A stretch of 39,617 nt of DNA, from NCBI GenBank assembly GCA_002085375.1, contig NATP01000016.1, positions 1 to 39,617 on the forward strand, given 5' to 3'. The stretch is from a candidate division Zixibacteria bacterium 4484_95. GTDB lineage: Bacteria > Zixibacteria > MSB-5A5 > UBA10806 > 4484-95. Shown here piece by piece: positions 25,099 through 32,945 of this stretch (position 1 is the first letter of the stretch; every line of letters begins with the position of its first letter). The notes under the pieces were generated by a model, which did not search any database, was not told where the DNA came from, and saw only the letters and a list, made by a program, of their open reading frames with translations. The translations under genes and the position numbers were made by a program.

Positions 25099-25629
25099 AT
25101 GGTAGATAAACATAATCTTAAGGAAAACTACCGTTTAGCTGGATGTTGTAATCCCGCTTTAGGTGACAAGATAGTTGGTTTTCTTAAAATTGATTCGTCG
25201 ATAATATCGGTGCATAAAGCCGGCTGTAAAAATCTTGCAAAAGTCAACACCGATAGACTATTTAATCTTGCCTGGGATGAGATAATAAAAATCGATACAG
25301 ATCAAAACCAATTTGATGAACTCGAATATAACAAATTAGATGACATCGATTTTATGATATTAAAGCATCACCAGGTTATGGGAGTGGACTATTCCTTGGT
25401 TGTGGCTAGAATATTAACACTTCCAAAAAAAACAGTGTTTGAAAGGCATAGGAAACTTAAAGAATTGCAATTGTTGAAACGTATACAACCGCGCATTATT
25501 CGATATCGAAAAAATATCGTCAAAAACAAGTGGATAAAACACAGAAACCATACCTATTATGAGATAACACCAAAGGGATGTGAGTTTTTAAAGCATCATT
25601 CCTTAATAAAAAAAGAAAAGCGGTCATGA
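25099..25629 (+). CDS. Regulator: RelA/SpoT-type zinc-finger (RIS) domain fused to a winged helix
   Basis: 176 residues. Residues 12-60 match the RIS/zinc-finger domain of long RelA/SpoT proteins: AGCCNPALGDKIVGF, ISVHKAGCKNL and a final LAW. Zinc-type ligands Cys16-Cys17, His39 and Cys43 have almost the spacing of RelA (CC, about 21-22 residues, H, 4, C). No synthetase, hydrolase or TGS domain is present. Residues about 80-168 form a winged helix-turn-helix (DIDFMILKHHQVMGVDYSLVVARILTLPKKTVFERHRKLKELQLLKRI: helix 1, helix 2, recognition helix), then a basic wing and YYEITPKGCEFLKHH. The predicted role is a one-component transcription factor sensing a metal, redox state or another ligand through the CC-H-C domain, acting on the adjacent dyad and the divergent SLC13 gene. 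No Shine-Dalgarno is seen. The domain reading is confident; the role is inference. Confidence 0.75.
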   Translation: MVDKHNLKENYRLAGCCNPALGDKIVGFLKIDSSIISVHKAGCKNLAKVNTDRLFNLAWDEIIKIDTDQNQFDELEYNKLDDIDFMILKHHQVMGVDYSLVVARILTLPKKTVFERHRKLKELQLLKRIQPRIIRYRKNIVKNKWIKHRNHTYYEITPKGCEFLKHHSLIKKEKRS

Positions 25630-25748
25630 TATCAAGGCTCGTCTTAATCACAGCTTTTGGATTATTAATACTTTTAACAATTCAGAAAATATTATTCGGT
25701 TTAATGAAGAAAAATCCTCTTTCCAGTTTTAATATCCTGCTTAGTTAA
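25626..25748 (+). CDS. Possible 40-residue single-span membrane peptide
   Basis: An ATG overlaps the preceding stop codon by 4 nt (ATGA at 25626-25629) and opens a 40-codon frame. Its N-terminal half is a hydrophobic helix after one Arg (MISRLVLITAFGLLILLTI), followed by a basic tail (LMKKNP) and a TAA at 25746. The coupling and the membrane-helix composition make it plausible, but it is short and matches no family I know. Spurious chance frame is the alternative. Confidence 0.3.
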   Translation: MISRLVLITAFGLLILLTIQKILFGLMKKNPLSSFNILLS

Positions 25749-25997
25749 GAAGGATAAAACATTAAAGAAATCATGTCGTTACAAACGTTTTTTACTTATG
25801 GGCAAAACCCAAAAAGCTTTATTATCGACAAACTTTTTTCTTATCATTAAAGTAACATCCAAATACGTAATAACCAGGAGCAATAACCATAAGTTCTTTG
25901 TGGCAAATCCTTTTAAGCAACTGAAAAGGGACTTGATTTAAAATAAATGTCTTGCCATAAAATCTTTTCATTTGTAAATATAGACTAACATGAAAAG
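25630..25997. other. Region with no recognised gene apart from the possible 40-aa peptide
   Basis: AT-rich stretch before the octaheme cytochrome frame. No signal-peptide-like frame was found in the three forward frames between 25749 and 25997, and the in-frame upstream TAA at 25986-25988 blocks extension of the cytochrome. A minus-strand open frame (25822-26028) looks like chance. This may be a decayed or rearranged 5' end of the cytochrome gene. Confidence 0.45.
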
Positions 25998-27398
25998 GTG
26001 TTAAACTCAAAAAATGAAACTCAATCATGCATAACCTGCCACGAAACCATCAACCCTGGAATAGTGGGAGATTGGCTAACCAGCAGACATTCAAAAATAA
26101 ATCCCAAAGATGCACTTGAAAAGATAAATACTAAAAAGAGGGTTTCAAGCCAGACTATTCCGGAAAACCTTCGATCGGTTGTTGTGGGCTGTTATGAATG
26201 TCATAGCCTGAATCCATCTGCCCATAAAGATAATTTTGAACATTTTGATTTCAATATCAATATAGTCGTCTCACCTGCCGATTGCAAAACCTGTCACTAC
26301 CTTGAGGTTGATCAATATTCCACCAGTAAAAAAGCTCATGCCCTGGGTATCCTTCAAAAAAATCCTGTCCTTCACGGTCTCGTTGAGACAATCACTAACC
26401 TTAAAGAAATTAAGAACGATGAATTTTTACATATCGCCTCCGACAATTCCAAAAATGAAACATGTTACGCCTGTCATGGTACCAACGTTACAGTAATCGG
26501 AAAAAAGCAAATCTCTACCGACCTTGGAGATATTGAAATTCCCGAGCTTGCCAACTGGCCAAACCAAGGTGTAGGACGTGTTAATCCCGATGGCTCATTG
26601 GGGGCATGCACAGCCTGTCATCCAAGACATAGCTTTTCGATCGAGATTGCCAGGAAACCATTCACCTGCTCGCAATGCCACCTCCAGCCGGATGTGCCCG
26701 CCTGGGACGTTTACAGGGAAAGCAAACACGGGAATATTTTCCAATCAAAGCAGTATGAATGGAACTGGGATAATATCCCCTGGACAGTTGGAAAGGATTT
26801 CAAGGCCCCTACCTGTGCAACCTGCCATAACAGCCTGTTGGTTAATTCCGATGGCGAAATCAAGGTACCAAGGACACACGATTTCGGAGCAAGGTTATGG
26901 GTGAGGTTGCTTGGAGCAATATATTCCCATCCCCAACCAAAAAACGGCATGACATTTATAATCAAAAACAAAGATGGTTTAAATCTGCCCACCACATTTA
27001 ACGGTGAGCTTGCCGAGGAATACTTAATCGATAAACATGAACAGGCCAAACGCAAAAACCTTATGACAAGTGTATGTAAACTCTGCCACAGCACGGACTG
27101 GGCAGAGCGTCATTTTGCCAAACTCGACTCGACAAACAATGAAACAGACCAAATGACGTTGACTACCACACAGCTTCTACAGAAAGCCTGGGATGAGAAG
27201 CTGGCCGATCCATCAAATCCTTTCGATGAAACTATTGAGCAAAAATGGATCAAACAATGGCTTTTCTATGCCAACTCAGTGCGCTATGGTTCCGCTATGG
27301 GTGGACCTGACTACGCCGCTTTCAAAAACGGCTGGTGGTATATTACAAATAATTTACAACAAATGAAGGAAGTTTTAGAAAAAGGTAAAAATAGATGA
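25998..27398 (+). CDS. Octaheme c-type cytochrome, hydroxylamine oxidoreductase (HAO)-like, lacking a visible signal peptide
   Basis: 466 residues with eight CxxCH heme motifs, first Cys at 11, 65, 96, 156, 204, 224, 273 and 360. The spacing and the landmarks GDWLTSRHSK, QPDVPAWDVYRESKHG and a C-terminal GGPDYAAFKNGWW fit the HAO-like octaheme family. Members include hydroxylamine/hydrazine oxidases and reverse-acting nitrite/hydroxylamine reductases. Whether the P460 tyrosine cross-link of true HAO is present cannot be judged without alignment. Family members work in the periplasm and need Sec export for heme attachment, yet the frame starts (GTG 25998) only ten residues before the first heme Cys. 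It has no signal peptide, no proper ribosome-binding site, and an upstream in-frame TAA. The gene is 5'-truncated, frameshifted or misassembled. Confidence 0.85.
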   Translation: MLNSKNETQSCITCHETINPGIVGDWLTSRHSKINPKDALEKINTKKRVSSQTIPENLRSVVVGCYECHSLNPSAHKDNFEHFDFNINIVVSPADCKTCHYLEVDQYSTSKKAHALGILQKNPVLHGLVETITNLKEIKNDEFLHIASDNSKNETCYACHGTNVTVIGKKQISTDLGDIEIPELANWPNQGVGRVNPDGSLGACTACHPRHSFSIEIARKPFTCSQCHLQPDVPAWDVYRESKHGNIFQSKQYEWNWDNIPWTVGKDFKAPTCATCHNSLLVNSDGEIKVPRTHDFGARLWVRLLGAIYSHPQPKNGMTFIIKNKDGLNLPTTFNGELAEEYLIDKHEQAKRKNLMTSVCKLCHSTDWAERHFAKLDSTNNETDQMTLTTTQLLQKAWDEKLADPSNPFDETIEQKWIKQWLFYANSVRYGSAMGGPDYAAFKNGWWYITNNLQQMKEVLEKGKNR

Positions 27399-27409
27399 TG
27401 AATTATTTA

Positions 27410-27425
27410 TAATTTCATGAAATTA
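27410..27425. promoter_or_regulatory. 16-bp perfect palindrome upstream of the selenoprotein gene
   Basis: TAATTTCATGAAATTA is perfectly self-complementary. It lies between the cytochrome stop and the thioredoxin-like gene, about 44 nt before its ATG. Could be an operator; chance in AT-rich DNA is possible. Confidence 0.35.
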
Positions 27426-27468
27426 AATATGATGACCGATGAACCTAACAACTGAAAGGATACAAACC

Positions 27469-28644
27469 ATGAAAAGAATGGTTATTTTCATTTTTATATT
27501 AATGGCTGGCTTTGTGGGAATGGCAAATGCGGAAAATCCCCGAACATTTGACCAAGCAAAAACCATATCAGGCCAGCAGGATAAACCCCTGCTTATTGAT
27601 TTCTTCGTTGACTGGTGAAACACATGCAAGAATTTCGCTCGGGTAGTGAAATCAGATGAAGACATCAAAAAAGCTTTAAATCAGGTCACATTTTTCCGGA
27701 TCAACTGTGAAAAAGGAGAGGGTATCGAACTTACTAAACAATATAAAGTACATGCTTATCCGACTTTTATTTTAACAAATAGTGAGGGGAAAGCAATTGA
27801 TGCCTGGGCAGGATTTGAAAAAGAGGATTTTATAAAAACCCTGAATCAGGCGATGTCAAACCTGGCTACTATCGAGGAAAAAATAATCCGCTTTCAATCA
27901 AATCCCAATGTCAAAGACGCTGTTTCTTTAGGCCGTTACAACTCCACAACAGGTAACTACAAGAAGGCCATCGAATATTACCAACAGGCGCAAAAATTGA
28001 ATGATGAAAATCTGGTTGATTACGCTTTCGAGATTTTCAAAAACACCGCCTATGGCGCTAGGACAGACATGTTCACCTTCGATGAAGTTTTGCAGACAGC
28101 CGAGGCAGTGTTGAACTTTAAAAACCAAGACGTATGGAGCACTATTTCAGTCGCAAGAACCTTAAGCAGACTTGGAAGACAAAAGAAACAAACAGACCAG
28201 ATAGAGAAATATTTAAAGGCTGGCTTGGACGCATCCGCTGATAGCCAGGACGAGGATATCAAGAGAGCTCACAAGCTCATAATGGTCGATTACAGCCTAT
28301 ATGTTACCGGTGATACCTCACGGGCAGTGGCAAACAAAAGAGAAACCATGCCGAACGGTTGGGAGAAAGATGCTGGACAGTTAAACTCATTCGCCTGGTG
28401 GTGTTTTGAAAACAAAGTCAACCTTGAAGAAGCTGAAAGATTAGCGCGGCAGGGTGTAGAACTGGCTGAGCCAGGAAAACAAAAGGCGATGATTTTAGAC
28501 ACCTTAGCAGAAATCTGCAACGCTCGTGGAAATACCCAAGAAGCTATAAGGTTAATAAAGCTGGCTATCACTGAAGCGCCCGCTGATGAGTATTACATCA
28601 AACAATTGGAGCGTTTCCAGAAAACTCTTAACACTTCTGAATGA
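27469..28644 (+). CDS. Secreted thioredoxin-like selenoprotein (UxxC) with TPR-like C-terminal region
   Basis: A 391-residue product if TGA 27616-27618 is read as selenocysteine. ATG 27469 has AAAGGA 9 nt upstream and a signal peptide (MKRMVIFIFILMAGFVGMANA). A thioredoxin domain follows: LLIDFFVDW, then the TGA at codon 50, NTCK, and cis-Pro98 in HAYPTF. The TGA falls exactly where thioredoxins have the first Cys of WCxxC, so the motif becomes W-U-N-T-C. A bSECIS-like hairpin follows at the right distance. After the domain the same frame stays open for 341 codons with no decay. Residues about 150-190 and 315-380 look like TPR repeats (NYKKAIEYYQQAQKLN). The neighbour upstream is an octaheme cytochrome, so a role in keeping apocytochrome cysteines reduced is conceivable. 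A Cys-to-stop mutation is the alternative; a naive caller would start at GTG 27646 and lose the active site. Confidence 0.8.
27616..27652 (+). promoter_or_regulatory. UGA selenocysteine codon with bSECIS-like hairpin
   Basis: TGA at 27616-27618. Downstream ATTTCGCT (27632-27639) pairs with AGTGAAAT (27645-27652): eight pairs including one G-U. The loop is CGGGT, with a G at its second position. Twenty-two nt separate the UGA from that G. The known bacterial SECIS consensus asks for a small hairpin with a G in the first two loop positions about 16-37 nt after the UGA, so this fits. Confidence 0.7.
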
Positions 28645-28670
28645 TAAATAACGTCCGATAACTTTCAGCA

Positions 28671-28699
28671 GGAAAGTATCACAATACTTCCATATTTTG
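28671..28699 (+). terminator. Weak intrinsic terminator candidate
   Basis: GGAAAGTAT and ATACTTCC (28671-28691) pair with one bulged A around a CACA loop, followed by ATATTTTG. It lies between convergent genes (selenoprotein + and phosphomevalonate kinase -). The T-tract is poor. Confidence 0.4.
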
Positions 28700-28741
28700 T
28701 ACTTCACGAAATCAATTCATCGAACTAATTCAATAAGAAAT

Positions 28742-29680
28742 TCAAACCTCAGAAAATGAGCCTCCCAATTTCAGGGGAATGAGCACCTGTTTCAATTCGT
28801 GAAACGGTAAGTCACCTATAATCAATATCATATCCCCACCACCAGCGCCGGTTGGTTTAGCGTATCCTCCATGTTTCCTTGCCCAGTTTTCGATTTTTCC
28901 ATGTATGGGAAGTTTATACGGTATTTGAGCCTTGTTGGCTATATGCTCCATAATAGAATTAAATTCATCAAGCAAGATGAATAAATCCTGAATTGAGGCA
29001 AAAAACCAGGCTTTCCCTAATTGGTTGCTTATCTCGACAAGATGAGAGACGATCTTCTTGGTTTTGTTTCCTCCTTTTTTAACCCAGATTTGAAAACGCT
29101 GGACAAGTCCTCTCGTATCAGCTGGTTGACCTGTCCAGGCAAGCGTAATTGGCATGATATTGATCCGATTGTCATCACTTATTAATTCAATGTGAAAATC
29201 GTTGTCAATATTACAAAATCTAATTGGTTCCCCATAAACGCATAAAGCCACATCCGCTCCACTGCCAAATCCTGATTGTGCTTTACGATGGATATCCATT
29301 CCGTATCTGGTAATATCGGTTTTGTGTTCGGCTACAGTTATACCTGCACGTTTATATCTTATAACCACAACTCCTACCGCCTCAGCCGCTGATAAACCAA
29401 GCCCAAGTTTGGTTAATTTACCATCAGTATCCTCTGAATAAAATTCACGATTATCTATTTTAAGGTTGGGAAGACCATGTTTCGACTCATAGTCGGTTGT
29501 CTCAGTAATTTTGTATTCCAAACCAACATTCACCACTCTGGGATACGGTTTTTCTGGTGCATTGGAGATTTCAGTTATCTCCAGGAAACGTGGCACCGGC
29601 ACTAAGACTGCTGTCCCTCCATATAAAACCGCATATTCACCCGACAGCATCACTTTACCGGGAATACGGACTTTCTTCAT
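28742..29680 (-). CDS. Phosphomevalonate kinase (GHMP kinase family)
   Basis: Third kinase-type step of the mevalonate pathway: mevalonate-5-phosphate to the diphosphate. 312 residues. GHMP landmarks are visible: PGKVMLSGEYAVLYGG (7-22), an ATP loop GLGLSAAEAV (93-102, with Leu in the place of the usual first Ser of GLGSSAA), GFGSGADVA (137-145) and C-terminal KPTGAGGGD (275-283). The GEYAVL wording and the GSGADVA block favour phosphomevalonate over mevalonate kinase, and the mevalonate kinase domain is already present in the operon. Its ATG overlaps the mvaD stop by 4 nt. Last gene of the operon. Confidence 0.85.
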   Translation of the reverse strand: MKKVRIPGKVMLSGEYAVLYGGTAVLVPVPRFLEITEISNAPEKPYPRVVNVGLEYKITETTDYESKHGLPNLKIDNREFYSEDTDGKLTKLGLGLSAAEAVGVVVIRYKRAGITVAEHKTDITRYGMDIHRKAQSGFGSGADVALCVYGEPIRFCNIDNDFHIELISDDNRINIMPITLAWTGQPADTRGLVQRFQIWVKKGGNKTKKIVSHLVEISNQLGKAWFFASIQDLFILLDEFNSIMEHIANKAQIPYKLPIHGKIENWARKHGGYAKPTGAGGGDMILIIGDLPFHELKQVLIPLKLGGSFSEV

Positions 29681-30648
29681 GATAACTCGATAATCTCCGC
29701 TGGACCACCGGGGAGGCTTTTAATAGCGGACCTTACATTCTTCAACCGGCTGGCGCGCCTGATGGCTTCTTTTAGATCCTCTTGCTTGCATAGTAAAACC
29801 ACATTGGAGCCGGCATCTATGGTAAAATATGTCTCCAGTCCATCGACACGCCATTGCCAGACAGAATTAATAATTTCAATGGTAGCGGGACTCCAGTAAA
29901 CAAGAGCCGGTCTGCTGGCAAACATACAGGCATGCATGGCTAAAGCATTCGCCTCGGCTACCTCGCCAACCCTTGAGAAATCCAACCGCCGCAAAGCTGA
30001 CAGCATCTTCCTATAATCTTTATTAGCCAGTGTAATCCATTGGCGATAATAGGGGCTATACCGCCGACAAAGTTCCATTCCCTCTCGTGAACCTATCTTT
30101 TTTGTTCTTCCTTCGACTTCAATCACTACCATACCCCACGGCACTTCATCACCAGACAAGAGCAATCTTGCAGCAGGGTCAGCTCCAATCGGTAAAGCAG
30201 ACAGACCCCCTACAATCGAGCGCGCCGCCGAACCACTGCCTCTTCGAGCAAACCTTGAGAGCTGGTGTTTACCGATTTTTCGTCTTGAAAAAGCGCTTAA
30301 AGCTACAGTCAAAGCTGCAAAACCTGATGAACTGGAGGCAAGCCCAGCTCCTGTGGGAAAATTATTATGCGACCGTATAATAAATTTACCATCTATGAGT
30401 TTATTGTTGCGCCAGAAGTCAAGATACTCAACCAATCTACGATATATCACCTTACTGACAATACTTCCGTTTAAAAAAAAACTGTCTTTTCCGCTTCTAA
30501 TACGCTCGACTTCTGTTATAGTTTTAAGTGACTTAAGGGCAAGAGAGATTGACGGGGTTGCTGGAACGTTATTAAAACCAGGTTGTTTTCCCCAATATTT
30601 TACTAACGCTATGTTAGCAAATGCACGGGCTGTTACCTTTTCTATCAC
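29677..30648 (-). CDS. mvaD: Diphosphomevalonate decarboxylase
   Basis: Converts mevalonate diphosphate to isopentenyl diphosphate with ATP. 323 residues. Family signatures: ANIALVKYWGK (11-21), NNFPTGAGLASSSSGFAAL (95-113), GSGSAARS (137-144, where many members have GSGSACRS) and FTIDAGSNV (275-283) with the probable catalytic Asp278. Start GTG 30648 overlaps the stop of the reductase-kinase gene by 4 nt (GTGA). It overlaps the phosphomevalonate kinase by 4 nt at its other end. It sits in the order expected for substrate flow. Confidence 0.93.
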   Translation of the reverse strand: MIEKVTARAFANIALVKYWGKQPGFNNVPATPSISLALKSLKTITEVERIRSGKDSFFLNGSIVSKVIYRRLVEYLDFWRNNKLIDGKFIIRSHNNFPTGAGLASSSSGFAALTVALSAFSRRKIGKHQLSRFARRGSGSAARSIVGGLSALPIGADPAARLLLSGDEVPWGMVVIEVEGRTKKIGSREGMELCRRYSPYYRQWITLANKDYRKMLSALRRLDFSRVGEVAEANALAMHACMFASRPALVYWSPATIEIINSVWQWRVDGLETYFTIDAGSNVVLLCKQEDLKEAIRRASRLKNVRSAIKSLPGGPAEIIELS

Positions 30649-32945
30649 ACAGATGATCCCAAAGTGAAAGGTAATATCTCAGCGAATTCACTTTCCAACT
30701 CCTGCATGAGCTCATATTGTGTCTCCGGTTTGACAAGAGCAATCACAGCACCGCCACCTCCACTTCCCGTCAATTTCGAACCCAGGACACCATGGTCAAG
30801 CAGATTTTCTACCGCCCGATCCAATGCAGGTGTCGAAACACCAAGACGGGCTAAAAGTTCATGGTTTTTAAACATCAAGCGGCCCAATTCCACACTATCG
30901 CCTGTACCAAGAGCAATACCTGCATCAACGGTAAGGCTTCCAATTTCATCAAGGATACTATCAATGAGACCCGGGTCGCGCTGTCGGGATTTTCTTACTC
31001 GTTGAACAATCTCAATAGTAGAAGCTCCAGGTTCAACCAAACAAACAAAACCGGCCAACGTACATGGCATCCGTATAGGCAAAATTTCACGAGGTGGGCC
31101 CTTGCGAAACCAGAGAACACCTTTAGATAAAACGGTTGCCGCATCCATTCCACTGGGGTGACCATGGAATATTGATTCAAGCCGTTGAACATCCTCAAAT
31201 AAGCCGTTATTGAAATGTTGTGGAAGGTTAATACGCTTGTAGCGTTTCAAAGCAGAACATAATGCAACAGAAAAAGCAGCAGATGAACCCAAGCCCATAC
31301 CGGGAACAAGGTCGGAATCTACTTCAATAGCAATTGGTTCCTTTTGGAGACCATACATCACCAGCGCTAATTCCACAGCCTTTGAAAAAACTCGAACATC
31401 TCTATCCGACCCAGGAATTGGAAAAACCTGCCTATATTTAGGTTTTATAAAACGAGGACCGTCAGGGTCATAGCTGATGTGAACCTTAAGTCCAATATCA
31501 ATAGCGGATGTTATACCAGGGTAGTTATATACAGTAGCATGCTCACCGAATAACACCACCTTACCAGGAGCATAAGCCTCTATCGGTAACCTTCTTACCT
31601 TTTGCTTCGGTAATCTTTGCATGCCATGATAAATCTCTTCGGCCGCAGCAATTTTAACCTCGCCACGGCGTATCATCTCATCAGCTACTCTCTCAACCTC
31701 ATCAGCGGGGACACCAACACTTATAGCTACACTTCTGGCATGCAGGGCCATATGTCCTTTTTGGATACCAACCGTGCTTAGTGCATGGCAGGCGGCAAAA
31801 TTCTGTCCAAGACCGACTGCTGCAAGTACACTCGCTAATTGCTGAGAATTCTGTATGCCACTAATTATACGCAATGTTTTTACCCCCGGATGGGAGTTGA
31901 TAACTCCCCCTACCCAACCAACTTGAAGCGGTAACTCAATTTTACCGTGCAAAGAGTTATTTTTAATGGTGTAAGTCGTCAGGCTTTGATACTGACCGTT
32001 CCGGGCAGCATAGGCATGGCCACCAGCTTCGATTGCTCTCCAATCCTGGCCAAGAGCTAGCGCCACTGCACAAATACCATTGAAAATACCTTTATTGTTT
32101 GTAGATGCTCTGTATGGATCTATTAAAGCTAAGCGGTTTGTCTCGATAATACGTTTAGCCACCTGTTCTCCGCTCAGTTCCTTTGTGGCAAGATGCTCAA
32201 AAGATAGGGTAAACTCAGCCCGAGCCAGCCTTTTGTTAGCCAGATTCGAAAGAATCCGCAGATTTACACGTCCTCCAGTAATTTTCTCTATAACTGGCCC
32301 GACAACCTCACAGGCCGAGTTGACAATATTGGCTCCCATCGCCTCTCTAACATCAAAAAGAAGATGAACTATCAACATTGGGCCAATGCCTTCAGCTCCA
32401 TCGAGGATCCGCGTTTCGATATCGAATACACCTCCACCGCGGGCAACCATCCGTGGATGGACAAGGTTTGCTTGGTTGATAATCTTATCTTTATTTAAAT
32501 GTAAGGCTTTTTCAGCAGAATCAGGATTGTTCAGGTCAAGAATCTGAATCTGGCCTATCATTATCGGTTTATCTATCTTGGTCGTGAATCCCCCGCCTTT
32601 GCGAATCATCAATGCCGCTTTTGAAGCCGCCGCAATAATAGATGGTTCCTCTATAGCCATAGGCACGAGATGTTCACGACCATCAATGAAAAAATTCAAC
32701 CCCAGCCCAAGAGGTAAACTAAAAATCCCGATTGCGTTCTCAACTAAGTTTACCGCATTTTCAATTCTAAGCGTATTACCGTTTCGTAATTCCGTAATCT
32801 GTTCATCGGAAAGATTAAAACTTCGTGCTAAAAAAGCCAGCCGTTGCTCAACCGACAAACGATAAAATCCAGGGATTCGTGAAGTTTTCAGGTTATTATC
32901 AGAAACATATCCAGATTCTTTAAACTTAGTTTTTTTTATTTTCAT
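30645..32945 (-). CDS. Bifunctional HMG-CoA reductase (class II) - mevalonate kinase fusion
   Basis: 766 residues, two enzymes in one chain. Residues about 20-445 are a class II (bacterial) HMG-CoA reductase. It has the catalytic set Glu100 (AIEEPS), Lys285 (STNNKG), Asp301 (GQDWRAIEAGGH) and His398 (QKGHMALHAR), and the fold signature around FNLSDEQI and LSTVGIQKGH. After a short linker, residues about 453-766 are a GHMP mevalonate kinase: APGKVVLFGEHATVYNYPGI (459-478), GMGLGSSAAFSVA (549-561), HPSGMDA (596-602, catalytic Asp601) and KLTGSGGGG (724-732). Both halves keep their active sites, so HMG-CoA would be taken to mevalonate-5-phosphate by one polypeptide. There is no frameshift or internal stop. 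The start ATG overlaps the fni stop by 4 nt. Class II enzymes often use NADH; cofactor choice is not read here. Confidence 0.93.
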   Translation of the reverse strand: MKIKKTKFKESGYVSDNNLKTSRIPGFYRLSVEQRLAFLARSFNLSDEQITELRNGNTLRIENAVNLVENAIGIFSLPLGLGLNFFIDGREHLVPMAIEEPSIIAAASKAALMIRKGGGFTTKIDKPIMIGQIQILDLNNPDSAEKALHLNKDKIINQANLVHPRMVARGGGVFDIETRILDGAEGIGPMLIVHLLFDVREAMGANIVNSACEVVGPVIEKITGGRVNLRILSNLANKRLARAEFTLSFEHLATKELSGEQVAKRIIETNRLALIDPYRASTNNKGIFNGICAVALALGQDWRAIEAGGHAYAARNGQYQSLTTYTIKNNSLHGKIELPLQVGWVGGVINSHPGVKTLRIISGIQNSQQLASVLAAVGLGQNFAACHALSTVGIQKGHMALHARSVAISVGVPADEVERVADEMIRRGEVKIAAAEEIYHGMQRLPKQKVRRLPIEAYAPGKVVLFGEHATVYNYPGITSAIDIGLKVHISYDPDGPRFIKPKYRQVFPIPGSDRDVRVFSKAVELALVMYGLQKEPIAIEVDSDLVPGMGLGSSAAFSVALCSALKRYKRINLPQHFNNGLFEDVQRLESIFHGHPSGMDAATVLSKGVLWFRKGPPREILPIRMPCTLAGFVCLVEPGASTIEIVQRVRKSRQRDPGLIDSILDEIGSLTVDAGIALGTGDSVELGRLMFKNHELLARLGVSTPALDRAVENLLDHGVLGSKLTGSGGGGAVIALVKPETQYELMQELESEFAEILPFTLGSSV

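Noticed and set aside
25822-26028. 68-residue minus-strand frame before the octaheme cytochrome
   Set aside because: No ribosome-binding site, overlaps the cytochrome start, no family resemblance; likely chance.
27616-27618. TGA read as an alternative genetic code (Trp or Gly)
   Set aside because: TGA ends several intact genes in the window (glmM, pgsA, mvaD's upstream neighbour), so the code is standard; a local recoding event fits better.
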